DNA of 64,000 nt from assembly GCA_938040735.1 (NCBI GenBank), contig CALHYE010000013.1:124001-188000 (forward strand), in the 5' to 3' direction. Position 1 is the first letter of the stretch. Each line of letters opens with the position of its first letter. Made by a program: the position numbers and the translations under genes. The notes beneath the pieces were generated by a model that had not been told where the DNA came from, did not search any database, and was given only the letters and a program-made list of their open reading frames with translations. This stretch comes from an uncultured Bellilinea sp. (GTDB taxonomy: Bacteria > Chloroflexota > Anaerolineae > Anaerolineales > Anaerolineaceae). Positions 9,344-18,002 of the stretch are shown here, one piece after another.

Positions 9344-10696
9344 ATGGCAAAAATTCAAACCCAATGCCCTCGCTGTAAAGCCCCCGTCGCAGCAGAAATT
9401 GAGCAGCTGTTCGACCTGAATGTCAATCCGCAAGCCAAACAACGCCTTTTGAGCGGTCAGGTGAATGTGATTCACTGTCCATCCTGCGGCTATGAAGGGA
9501 TGCTTGGCACACCGATCGTCTATCATGACCCCGACAAAGAATTATTGCTCACTTTTGTCCCACCCGAATTGGGTTTACCGGCGAACGAGCAGGAAAAACT
9601 GGTTGGACCGTTGCTGAATCAAGTCATGAACAAACTGCCGCCGGAAAAGCGCAAAGCCTACCTGCTTCGCCCGCAAACCATGTTGACCTTTCAAACCCTG
9701 ATTGAACGCGTCTTAGAAGCGGATGGCATCACCCGCCAGATGATTGAGGAACAGCAAAAACGGCTCAATTTACTCCAGCGCATTCTCTCTATTCCCCAAG
9801 CCGAATCGCGTTTGGAAATTATCAAACAGGAAGAATCCCTAATTGACGCCAGCATGTTCTCGCTGCTCACCCGTCTGATTGAAAGCGCCCTGGCGCAGGG
9901 CGATGAGCGTGGCGCTAGAGTTCTGGCCGCTATTCAGAAAGAACTGTTGGATAACACCGCGGTCGGTCAGGAAATCAAAAGTCAGTCCGAAGAGGCTCAG
10001 CAAGCCGTTCAAATGCTGCAGGAAGCCGCAAAAGAAGGCTTTACCCGCCAGAAATTGCTGGATCTGGTTCTGCAAACTGCCGGCAGCGATGTCAAACTCA
10101 GCACAATTGTTTCAATGACCCGTAACGGCATGGATTACGCCTTCTTCCAGATGCTGGCAGAACGGATTGAACAAGCCAGCGGAGAGGAGAAATCCCGTTT
10201 AGAGAATTTACGTCAAAAATTGCTCGATTTTACCCGAAAAATTGACGAGCAGATTCAACTGCAATTGGAAGACAGCCGAAAACTGCTCAATCAGATTTTG
10301 GCGGCTGAGAATGTCGAAACCGCCACGCAAGATCATCTGGGTGAACTGGATGCCTATTTCGTTGAAGTCTTGCAAGAAGAACTGAACGCTGCTCGTTCCA
10401 ACGGCGATTTGGAACGAATAGCCAAACTACAGAAAGTCAATGGCGTCCTCGAACAGGCTTCTGCACCACCGCCCGAATTAGCGCTGATTGAACAACTCCT
10501 CGAAGCCCCCAATTACGACGAGCGCATGAAACTGATGCAGGAAAAATCCGAAATGGTCACCCCGGAATTTGTTCAAATGCTCTCAGCCCTGATTGCCCAG
10601 AGTGAGGAGCAACAGCCGCCGGAAGTGGTTACCGCCCTGAAAGAGATTTACCGCATCGCATTGCGGGTTTCGATGATGTCCGCCTTAAACCAGTAA
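9344..10696 (+). CDS. CpXC-domain protein with long helical C-terminal region
   Basis: A 450-residue protein. The N-terminal ~110 residues carry two Cys pairs, CPRC near residue 8 and CPSC near residue 46, and the FDLNVNP and LTFVPPELGLP segments of the CpXC domain, a putative zinc-binding module of unknown function. The remainder (~150-450) is rich in Glu, Gln, Leu and Lys and looks alpha-helical or coiled-coil, without a recognised domain. Function is unknown. ATG at 9344 has AAGGTGAGAG upstream; a longer frame begins at 9320 but overlaps that ribosome-binding site. Its 3' end overlaps the convergent cydC by 12 bases. Confidence 0.82.
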   Translation: MAKIQTQCPRCKAPVAAEIEQLFDLNVNPQAKQRLLSGQVNVIHCPSCGYEGMLGTPIVYHDPDKELLLTFVPPELGLPANEQEKLVGPLLNQVMNKLPPEKRKAYLLRPQTMLTFQTLIERVLEADGITRQMIEEQQKRLNLLQRILSIPQAESRLEIIKQEESLIDASMFSLLTRLIESALAQGDERGARVLAAIQKELLDNTAVGQEIKSQSEEAQQAVQMLQEAAKEGFTRQKLLDLVLQTAGSDVKLSTIVSMTRNGMDYAFFQMLAERIEQASGEEKSRLENLRQKLLDFTRKIDEQIQLQLEDSRKLLNQILAAENVETATQDHLGELDAYFVEVLQEELNAARSNGDLERIAKLQKVNGVLEQASAPPPELALIEQLLEAPNYDERMKLMQEKSEMVTPEFVQMLSALIAQSEEQQPPEVVTALKEIYRIALRVSMMSALNQ

Positions 10697-12445
10697 TTCA
10701 GGCCCGGCGCTCCACAAGACACGCTGCTGCGCCTGCCATAACCCGGCATACACACCGCCTGCCGTCAGCAGGCGGTGATGATTCCCACGTTCGATGATCC
10801 TACCGTTTTGCAGCACAATGATTTCATCCATTTGATCCATTTCAATCAAGCGATGGGTGATCCACAACACCCCCCGCTCCTTGAAAAGACTTAAAATCGT
10901 TCTCATCAAAAGAATTTCATTCAACGAGTCGAGGCCGGCGGTTGGCTCATCCAGCAAGATGAAAGGCGCCTGGCTCAAAAAGGCCCTCGCTACTGCCAAC
11001 CGCTGACGTTCTCCACCGCTCAGCAACTGACCATGTTCGCCAATCCAGGTTTCCAGCCCATTGGGTAAAGCGCTCAACCACTCGCTTAAACCAGCCAGCT
11101 GAATTGCACGGAAAAGTTCTTGCTCATCCGCATCAGGACGGACAATCAACAAATTCTGCCGGACGGAAGCGCTGAACAAATACGGCGCAGCCGAAACAAC
11201 TCCCAAAAAGCGGCGGATCGAGATCGTATCCATTTTTTTGTAGTCCACGCCATTTAGGAGAATTTCCCCCTCATCATAGTCCCAATAGCGGAGCAGAAGT
11301 TGAACAAGGGTGGACTTGCCAGCCCCGCTTTCCCCTACCACAGCAATTTTCCTGCCGGGCAAAAGCGACAAACTGATCTCGTTCAGGGTTGGCAGCGGCC
11401 GGCCGGGATAGGTAAAAGTAAGATGGCTGATCTCCAGCCGGGTATCGTGAACCGCCGGCGCTTCCAGCGGATGGCTAGGTTCAATCACGGCTGGCGGCTG
11501 GTCGCTGATTTCAAATAATCGCTGAGCCGATTCGAGGTTGCCGCGCAGCAGTTGGGCAGCCTGCGGCAGCGAATTGACCGCCTCAAAACTGGCCAGAGTG
11601 AGCATGGCGAGGACCGGCAGTTGATAGCCTTCTAAAGCGCCGCCGTTCACCAGCGGTATGGCGAACCACAACACCAGCACAAGAGTTAAATTGGTCAGGA
11701 AGATCATCAGCCCGTTGACGATACCGCTGCCCAGCGCCAGCCGGCGCTGAGTACGAGAGACGGCCGTGAGAGAAGACACCACACCCTCACGAATATTTTT
11801 CTCTTGACTATACGCAATTATATCGGTAATCCCCTGGAAAATACCCACCATCTCAGCGTTCAGATGCGCCTTTTGCCGCACATGAGCCGCCCCCAATTTT
11901 TGACCTATCCAGTAGGCCAGTAATGATAAACCGCCCCCGCCGGCCAGCAGACCGCCAGCCAGCGCCACACCCACCCGCCAGTCCACCAGACCGACAAACC
12001 AACCCATTCCTGCTGTTACCAGGATCGCGCTCAACGGCGGGGCAATAACGCGCACATAAAAATTTTCCAACGTTTCAATATCCCCAATCGCCCGTTGAAG
12101 GATATCCCCGCTGCGATGATCTTGCAGTTTGGCAGGAGCGAGAGGCTCCAAACGGCCATAAAACCACACCCGCAACTGAGCCAGTAGTCGAAAATTGACC
12201 GAATGGGACACCAAACGTTCCAGATAACGCAAAAAAGCCCGCGAAATACCAAAAAAACGCACCCCAACAATGGACACCTGCAAAGGGGCAATTCCGGGCT
12301 GTAATGCTGCCCGGGCGATCAAATCCGCCGAGGTGCCTAATAAGCCAATCCCCGCAAAAACCGTCGTAGCGCTCAATACAACCGACAGGACAACCCAACC
12401 CCAAAAAGGTTTCAAAAATCCCAACAGGCGCAAAATGGTTTTCAT
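10685..12445 (-). CDS. cydC: ABC transporter CydC-like subunit (membrane domain fused to ATPase)
   Basis: A 586-residue half-transporter: about six membrane helices in residues 1-320, then an ATPase domain with Walker A (GESGAGKST), signature LLSGGERQRLAVARA, Walker B (FILLDEPTAGLD) and H-loop (WITHR). The N-terminal region, including SADLIARAALQPG and GVRFFGISRAFLRYLERLVSH, is typical of CydC. CydDC exports cysteine and glutathione and is needed to assemble cytochrome bd. The start overlaps the end of cydD by 4 bases (ATGA), so the two are coupled. No cydAB is in this window. It converges with the CpXC gene with a 12-base overlap. Confidence 0.9.
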   Translation of the reverse strand: MKTILRLLGFLKPFWGWVVLSVVLSATTVFAGIGLLGTSADLIARAALQPGIAPLQVSIVGVRFFGISRAFLRYLERLVSHSVNFRLLAQLRVWFYGRLEPLAPAKLQDHRSGDILQRAIGDIETLENFYVRVIAPPLSAILVTAGMGWFVGLVDWRVGVALAGGLLAGGGGLSLLAYWIGQKLGAAHVRQKAHLNAEMVGIFQGITDIIAYSQEKNIREGVVSSLTAVSRTQRRLALGSGIVNGLMIFLTNLTLVLVLWFAIPLVNGGALEGYQLPVLAMLTLASFEAVNSLPQAAQLLRGNLESAQRLFEISDQPPAVIEPSHPLEAPAVHDTRLEISHLTFTYPGRPLPTLNEISLSLLPGRKIAVVGESGAGKSTLVQLLLRYWDYDEGEILLNGVDYKKMDTISIRRFLGVVSAAPYLFSASVRQNLLIVRPDADEQELFRAIQLAGLSEWLSALPNGLETWIGEHGQLLSGGERQRLAVARAFLSQAPFILLDEPTAGLDSLNEILLMRTILSLFKERGVLWITHRLIEMDQMDEIIVLQNGRIIERGNHHRLLTAGGVYAGLWQAQQRVLWSAGPELLV

Positions 12446-14175
12446 GCCCTCCCCCCATAACCCCGTACTAGGCTTGCGTAATAACCGTTCTCTTGGATTA
12501 ATTGAGAATGATTTCCCTCTTCGACAACCTGACCATCACGCAGAACCAAAATGCGATCGGCTCGCATTACTGTCGGCAGACGATGAGCAATCATCAAAAC
12601 GGTTCGGCCGGCGCACAAACTTCGGATACTCTCTTCCAAGATCCGTTCAAGGGCAGCATCCAAGTGGGCAGTAGGCTCATCCAGGATAATAATTGGAGCA
12701 TTCTTCAGAAAGGCTCGTGCCAGCGCCAGCCGCTGGATTTCGCCGCTGCTGAATTTTGCCCCTTCTTCACCCAATAAGGCACCTAAGCCCTCAGGCAGCC
12801 GGGCAATTACCTCTTCCAATTTGGCTTGTCGAATCGCCATTTGTAGTTCAGACTCACCCGCCTGAGGGGCTGCCAGCAGGAGATTGTCGCGCAGCGTGCC
12901 ATTCATGATATAAGGCCGCTGCCCAACCCATGCAATTTGTTGACGCCACTTAAGCAGATCAATTTCCTCCAAAGAATGTTGATTAATCCAGATCCGTCCT
13001 TGTTGAGGCTGAATGAAACCCATCAACAGATGGGCAATGGTCGTCTTTCCGCTCCCGCTGTTGCCAACCAGCGCCAGCATTTCGCCAGAACGGATCTCAA
13101 AATTAATTCCTTTCAGCGCCGCTGTTTCACGATGATGATATTGAAAGCATACATTTTCAAAACGGATCAGGTCTCCGCTTTTGAAGGTAAGGTCTTTTCT
13201 ACCTGCGCTATCGGCTCGAGTTGGCAGCGAATCAAGGAGCGCAAAAATCCGGTTGGCGGCGCTCACCCCGCTCATCCCAGCGTGAAAGCGCTGACCCAGC
13301 AGACGCAGCGGCTGGTAAAATTCGGGGGCTAACAGCAAGACCACAAAAGCCTGTTCAAACTGCATCAGGCCGTATAACAAACGCAGCCCAATTTGAACCG
13401 CCACCACCGCCGTGCTGATGGTCGCTACCATTTCTAATACAAATGCCGATAAAAAAGTTACCCGCAGCACGCCCATGGTTTTGCGGCGGTAGTCCTCGGA
13501 TACTCGGGAAATCCGTTCAGCGTGACCCCGGGAACGGTTCCACTGTTTCAGTTCTTTCAAACCCTGTAATGTGTCCAGAAAAAACGCGCTCATCCGGCTG
13601 AGGGCTTGCCATTGGCGGCGGGTAATACTTTCGGAACCCTTACCGATCAAGACCATAAAAATGGGAATCAACGGGGCCGTCAGTAAAAAGATCAGACCGG
13701 AAAGCCAGTCCAGCGGAAACACCGCCAGTAAAACGGTCAGGGGGGTAATTGCTGCGATAACCAGTTGGGGGAGATATTGAGAATAATAGGCATCCAGGGC
13801 TTCCACGCCGTTGGTGAAAGTATTGCTCACTTCACCGCTGTTTTCCTGCCGGATGTAGGCCGGGCCGCCGTCCAACAGCCGATTGAGGAGAGTTCGGCGA
13901 AGGCTTTCTTTGACTTTAACGGCCAGCCAGCCGGAAATGACTTCCACCCCTCCCGCTGCCCCCGCCCGCAAAGCCCCCACCAACAGCAGACTTATCAACC
14001 AGAGCGCTGCTGCATTCAGGTCTTGGCCCTGCAAAAATACGGCGGTCAAAATCCGACTTAGGAGGCGCGCTTGCAGAACAATCAAGATCGCAGCGGCAAG
14101 GCTGACTCCCCCAATCAAGAGCATCAGCCAGCGCTCCGCCCCCAAAAGACCAAGCAGACGCTTGTCGAGTTTCAT
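12442..14175 (-). CDS. cydD: ABC transporter CydD-like subunit (membrane domain fused to ATPase)
   Basis: A 577-residue half-transporter and partner of CydC. An N-terminal membrane domain (helices from residue ~15 to ~310) is followed by an ATPase with Walker A (GNSGSGKTT), signature FSSGEIQRLALARA, Walker B (IIILDEPTAHLD) and H-loop (IAHR). The QARLLSRILTAVFLQG and VEALDAYYSQYLPQL segments match CydD proteins. It is the first gene of the cydD-cydC pair. The signature carries FSSGE in place of LSGGE, a common CydD variant. Upstream lies the sugar-phosphate isomerase gene on the same strand, 30 bases away, which may belong to the same transcript. Confidence 0.9.
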   Translation of the reverse strand: MKLDKRLLGLLGAERWLMLLIGGVSLAAAILIVLQARLLSRILTAVFLQGQDLNAAALWLISLLLVGALRAGAAGGVEVISGWLAVKVKESLRRTLLNRLLDGGPAYIRQENSGEVSNTFTNGVEALDAYYSQYLPQLVIAAITPLTVLLAVFPLDWLSGLIFLLTAPLIPIFMVLIGKGSESITRRQWQALSRMSAFFLDTLQGLKELKQWNRSRGHAERISRVSEDYRRKTMGVLRVTFLSAFVLEMVATISTAVVAVQIGLRLLYGLMQFEQAFVVLLLAPEFYQPLRLLGQRFHAGMSGVSAANRIFALLDSLPTRADSAGRKDLTFKSGDLIRFENVCFQYHHRETAALKGINFEIRSGEMLALVGNSGSGKTTIAHLLMGFIQPQQGRIWINQHSLEEIDLLKWRQQIAWVGQRPYIMNGTLRDNLLLAAPQAGESELQMAIRQAKLEEVIARLPEGLGALLGEEGAKFSSGEIQRLALARAFLKNAPIIILDEPTAHLDAALERILEESIRSLCAGRTVLMIAHRLPTVMRADRILVLRDGQVVEEGNHSQLIQENGYYASLVRGYGGRA

Positions 14176-14205
14176 CTATTATTACAGACAAGCCTCTTGT
14201 AAGAA

Positions 14206-15279
14206 CTACTTTTGAGAGCGGGCATGTTTCAGGGCTAACTTAAGAGACTCAATTGCCGGCACAGGAGTTGGATCCACGCCGTAAGCCATCGCCAGATAAT
14301 ATGAAACATAATCCCCAAAGTGCAGGGTTGTCCACATTTGAGCTAAACGGGTTTCACCCTTGGCTTCAAAATAATCTGTACCCAGCCCTGCCAGCATAAA
14401 AGTCTGACGGGTCAGGTCGCTGCGCAGGATATTTTGGGGATGATCCAGCGAACCCCGTAGAAAGAGGATCATCGTCTGACTGAGCATTTCCGGCGGATTT
14501 TCCACCCCAGCCAGAGTGTTATGGTCGGCTTCCGGCAGAAATTCAAATTGCGCCCATGCTTTTGAAACTTCACTAATCTGGCCTTTCCAGCGGCGGGCAA
14601 CCGGAGCCAGAAAACCCGATCCCATCACCACCACCCAGCGATTGATCAGTTGACCGGCTAACCGTTTCGCCGGGTTGTTGACAACCGGCGCTTCTGCCAG
14701 CAAGGTTTGCTGCTGATGACGCATGGCCTGAATCGCATCCAACAACTCGGCGGACGGGTCGGGCAATAAACCCAACCGGCTCAACATGGCCAGCAGTAAT
14801 CCAAACGAGAATCCCACAGCCGCCCGCGGTTGACCATCATGTTTGAAACGCCACAGCGGGATGCCCCGCGTTTCAGCCAGTTCAGCCAGTTTGCCGCCGG
14901 TACAGATGGCGGCCACCGAACAGCCGGCTGCCACGGCTTGTTCAAAAACCGATAGCGTTTCTTCAGTGTTGCCTGAATGACTGGAAGCAACCACCAGCGT
15001 GGCTGGCGAATTCGCCCAGCCCGGCAGGGTGTAATCGCGTTGAACGATGAAGGGAACTCGCCCAAGCGGTTCAAGATAGGCTCCCAGCAGGTCTGCCCCA
15101 ATCGCCGAACCGCCCATTCCGGCAATCAGCACGTGTTGAATAGGACCAACCTGTGGCAGGGGCAATTGATTCCCCATCTCCCAGGCTTGCTCCAATTGAG
15201 ACGGCAAATGATTGATCTCTCCCAGCATGTTTTGGGTATCAATTTGGGAAAATTTTTGGAAGTCGTCCAGGCTGTTCAT
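14206..15279 (-). CDS. Bifunctional phosphoglucose/phosphomannose isomerase
   Basis: A 357-residue SIS-domain protein of the archaeal/bacterial bifunctional PGI/PMI family, far shorter than classical Pgi. IAGMGGSAIGADLLGAY near residues 50-65 is the first SIS motif; VVASSHSGNTEETLS near residues 98-112 is the sugar-phosphate Ser/Thr loop. It interconverts glucose-6-P, fructose-6-P and probably mannose-6-P, linking the glycolytic genes of this window with nucleotide-sugar supply. The ATG at 15279 was chosen because GGAG lies 6 bases upstream; a TTG 12 bases earlier overlaps that site. cydD follows after 30 bases. Confidence 0.9.
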   Translation of the reverse strand: MNSLDDFQKFSQIDTQNMLGEINHLPSQLEQAWEMGNQLPLPQVGPIQHVLIAGMGGSAIGADLLGAYLEPLGRVPFIVQRDYTLPGWANSPATLVVASSHSGNTEETLSVFEQAVAAGCSVAAICTGGKLAELAETRGIPLWRFKHDGQPRAAVGFSFGLLLAMLSRLGLLPDPSAELLDAIQAMRHQQQTLLAEAPVVNNPAKRLAGQLINRWVVVMGSGFLAPVARRWKGQISEVSKAWAQFEFLPEADHNTLAGVENPPEMLSQTMILFLRGSLDHPQNILRSDLTRQTFMLAGLGTDYFEAKGETRLAQMWTTLHFGDYVSYYLAMAYGVDPTPVPAIESLKLALKHARSQK

Positions 15280-15310
15280 TGTCTTCTCCAAAGTCTTATG
15301 TGAAATTTAT

Positions 15311-16369
15311 TCATGGGATCATCCATGTTGTAAAATCAAAACGCACCGTCAGTGGGGTCTGCGAGAATGACACCAGCCTTAAACTACCCGGTAACCCCCG
15401 ATTGGTTCGATAACACAGGAAAGTTCCCTCCGGGATGGACTCCACGCCAATCCGGCTGGTTGAAAAAATAGCGCTGCGGCAATCGTTTATGGAGGGCTGC
15501 GCCTCCCCAAAAACCACCATACCGGCGCTTTCAAGCGCTTCCACCCAAACGCTTCCCTCTTCGGTCTGAATAAGACGGATATCCGCTTCCCCTTCCTCGC
15601 TGCTCACCTCACCCAAGTCAAGATCAATCCACTCCCCTAATCCAAGGTCAAACCTGCCGCTGGCAAGAGTCATCGGGGTAGGTGTCATCGTTGGCGTTGA
15701 GGAAGGCGTTGAGGTATAAACCGCAACAACCTGAATGCGCACCCAAAACGGGGCATTTCCTCCCGGCCCAATTCCAAATAATTTGCCCTCCGGATTTCGC
15801 AGCATCCAGTAACTGGTGTACAAACCGGGCTGTTGAGGCGCCAACATGTCCACTGGAATGTCCACGCTTTCACCGGGTTCAACCTTCCCCGGCAGGGGCT
15901 GCGACGGACTGATTCCCAATCGGTCGCCGGAAAACCAGACCGCTTGATAATCTCGACTCCAGGTACACGAGCCGCGATTGACCAGCCGCCAGATTTTTGT
16001 GAATGGCTGCCCCGGTAACAAACGGCTGTCATCCGGGTAAGTCACATCCAGAATCGCGCCGGGCCCGGCTCGGTCGCAAGGAATTTCGGAAGAGAGCAAG
16101 GTTTCGGTAATTTTTTGTGAGGGAGTTGCTGTAAGGATAAGGGGGGTTGGGGTTTCTGCCGGCTGGGTAATATTTAGGTTCAAAGTCGCCGCCAGGCTGG
16201 CTGCAATTTGAGTCAGTTGAAATTCTGCGGTTTGGGCAAGCGAAGTCAGATCCGGTGAAGCGCCAGGACTGTTGGCTGGCATGTTGCAGGCTGACAGACC
16301 AACCAGCAGTAAAGTAGGAAGTAGCGGCAAAACAATATGCCGATAGAACAACTGGTAACCATCCTTCAT
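15311..16369 (-). CDS. Lipoprotein with NBR1-type Ig-like domain
   Basis: A 352-residue secreted lipoprotein. The signal peptide PLLPTLLLVGLSAC ends in a lipobox with Cys at about residue 28. A Thr/Pro-rich linker (TPTPLILTATPSQ) precedes an NBR1-like beta-sandwich (FTKIWRLVNRGSCTWSRDYQAV, split here as LVNRGSCTW and AVWFSGD), followed by another TPT-rich linker (TPSSTPTMTPTPM) and a C-terminal ~100-residue domain I do not recognise. Such proteins are common in Anaerolineae envelopes; no enzymatic motif is visible. The ATG at 16369 is chosen because it places the signal peptide correctly. It diverges from fdhD. Confidence 0.8.
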   Translation of the reverse strand: MKDGYQLFYRHIVLPLLPTLLLVGLSACNMPANSPGASPDLTSLAQTAEFQLTQIAASLAATLNLNITQPAETPTPLILTATPSQKITETLLSSEIPCDRAGPGAILDVTYPDDSRLLPGQPFTKIWRLVNRGSCTWSRDYQAVWFSGDRLGISPSQPLPGKVEPGESVDIPVDMLAPQQPGLYTSYWMLRNPEGKLFGIGPGGNAPFWVRIQVVAVYTSTPSSTPTMTPTPMTLASGRFDLGLGEWIDLDLGEVSSEEGEADIRLIQTEEGSVWVEALESAGMVVFGEAQPSINDCRSAIFSTSRIGVESIPEGTFLCYRTNRGLPGSLRLVSFSQTPLTVRFDFTTWMIP

Positions 16370-16473
16370 GGCATGACCAATTCTACCAAGAATTTCGTCC
16401 GCGCACAGAATTTGGAGAATCAAGTAAAATAAGAGAACCTGCATCCGAAATTACTGTTTGAAAAGGTGTTCAC

Positions 16474-17289
16474 ATGATCAAGCCTAATGCCGTTCAACCG
16501 GTGGATTATATTCAATACCGAAATGGAACTACCTCTCTGGTTGCAGAAGGTCTTGTCATTTCTGAAGCCAGTGTCAGCCTGACCGTCAATGGAACCCTCT
16601 GGCTTTCATGGATGTGTACTCCCCTGGATTTGGAAGATTTAGCCGTTGGTTTCCTGTTCAACGAAGGCATCATTCAAAGCATCAACGAGGTCGAAATCCT
16701 ACGTCCTTGCGACGATGGCGCAAATGTAGATGTTTGGCTGAATCATCCGGTTGAGAAACCCCTCACCTGGCGCAAGACTTCAGGTTGTACCGGAGGAATT
16801 ACCAGTGAAGACGCCCAAAAACGCACCCACCCCGTCCTCAACCGCGAAGTTTTACCGGCAGAAAAATTATTGGTTTGGATGGATCAACTATTTGATTCGC
16901 AACAACTTTATCATCAGACGCGCGGGGTTCATTGTTCCTTGTTGACCGACGGTGAAAGGATGATTGCCCTTGCCGAAGACATTGGCAGACACAATACACT
17001 GGATAAAATTGCGGGTAAGCTGTTGCGTCAATCCCTTCAACCTAGCCTGCGGATCATCCTGACCACCGGACGGATCAGTTCGGAGATGCTGCAAAAAGCC
17101 GCCCGCATTGGCGCTTCGATTGTCATTTCACGCACTTCTCCCACTTCCCTTTCCATCAAGCTGGCTGACCAGTACGGGATTACACTGATCGGTTACGCCC
17201 GCCGCAACCAGTTTAACCTCTACACTCACCCGCAGCGGGTTGGATTAGCGGTACCTTCAACGGTTGCAGAAATATCCTCCGTCCCTTAA
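16474..17289 (+). CDS. fdhD: Formate dehydrogenase accessory sulfurtransferase FdhD
   Basis: A 271-residue FdhD protein. It carries sulfur from IscS to the molybdenum cofactor before insertion into formate dehydrogenase. The C-terminal half contains DIGRHNTLDKIAGKLL and TTGRISSEMLQKAARIG, the conserved blocks of the family. The active loop reads TSGCTGG, with one cysteine rather than the CxxC of E. coli FdhD. AAAAGGTG before the ATG at 16474 sets the start. It heads the formate dehydrogenase locus; mobA converges with it and overlaps by 4 bases. Confidence 0.93.
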   Translation: MIKPNAVQPVDYIQYRNGTTSLVAEGLVISEASVSLTVNGTLWLSWMCTPLDLEDLAVGFLFNEGIIQSINEVEILRPCDDGANVDVWLNHPVEKPLTWRKTSGCTGGITSEDAQKRTHPVLNREVLPAEKLLVWMDQLFDSQQLYHQTRGVHCSLLTDGERMIALAEDIGRHNTLDKIAGKLLRQSLQPSLRIILTTGRISSEMLQKAARIGASIVISRTSPTSLSIKLADQYGITLIGYARRNQFNLYTHPQRVGLAVPSTVAEISSVP

Positions 17290-17891
17290 TCCGTTTCAGC
17301 ATGAGCCGCTTCTTGGGCGGTTTGTAATTCCTCAGGAGTATTTACATTCCAGAAGATTCGCCCTTGCGGATCGAAAGGATGGAGTTCCTCTTGTTCAATG
17401 GCGTAGATTTTCACCATCGGAAACCAGGCAATCATTTTTCTCTCCCCCGTCCGGATCGCCCATTCCACCGCATTCCGGCAAGTCTGGGTGCGATAGACCC
17501 CATGGAGGGGTTCATACCCCGCTTCGCTCTTTGGAACCACGGCATCCCAATTGCCCTGGTCCACAAGCCGCAACTGGTAAGCCAGTAAATCTGCGCTGAC
17601 AAACGGCATATCGCAAGCCACCACAGCCGTTACGGGTGATTTAGAAACCGTCAACGCCGTAAACAGCCCCCCCAATGCTCCATAACCGGGCAAAACGTCC
17701 GGGAAAATCGGCAAATTCAAAAAAGCATAATCGGCTGCCTGATTGGCGGTAATCAGAATTTCATCGGCAATCGGCTTAACCCGTTCGACCACTCGCTGAA
17801 TCAGCGGTTGACCCAAAAAAGGGAGCAAAGCCTTATTCCTCCCCATCCGCCTGGATTCTCCGCCAGCTTGAACAACCACCGTCATCTTCAT
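17286..17891 (-). CDS. mobA: Molybdenum cofactor guanylyltransferase
   Basis: A 201-residue nucleotidyltransferase. QAGGESRRMGRNKALLPF near the N-terminus is the MobA GTP-binding signature, and AVVACDMPFVSADLL contains the metal-binding Asp motif. It attaches GMP to molybdopterin to make the guanine dinucleotide cofactor used by FdhA, which explains its place between fdhD and the fdh structural genes. It lies on the opposite strand to both. The ATG at 17891 has no Shine-Dalgarno; TATAAT lies 8 bases upstream (17905-17900), suggesting a leaderless transcript. Confidence 0.93.
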   Translation of the reverse strand: MKMTVVVQAGGESRRMGRNKALLPFLGQPLIQRVVERVKPIADEILITANQAADYAFLNLPIFPDVLPGYGALGGLFTALTVSKSPVTAVVACDMPFVSADLLAYQLRLVDQGNWDAVVPKSEAGYEPLHGVYRTQTCRNAVEWAIRTGERKMIAWFPMVKIYAIEQEELHPFDPQGRIFWNVNTPEELQTAQEAAHAETD

Positions 17892-17899
17892 GTATAATA

Positions 17900-17905
17900 A
17901 TTATA
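17900..17905 (-). promoter_or_regulatory. -10 box directly before mobA
   Basis: TATAAT on the minus strand ends 8 bases before the mobA ATG; predicted transcription start is about 2 bases before the ATG. The -35 region is poor. Confidence 0.45.
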
Positions 17906-18002
17906 ACCGGTTTGGTAGGAATTACCTGACCCAGCCCCTCACCTCCGCGGTCGCAGCCAGCCGCTTCCCTTTTCAAACCCCAATATCTGAAAGGGAGAAC
18001 CA

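Noticed and set aside
17892-18002. Molybdenum cofactor riboswitch ahead of the diaphorase gene
   Set aside because: The GC-rich piece around 17945 is suggestive, but the 111-base gap is short and no convincing paired structure was found.
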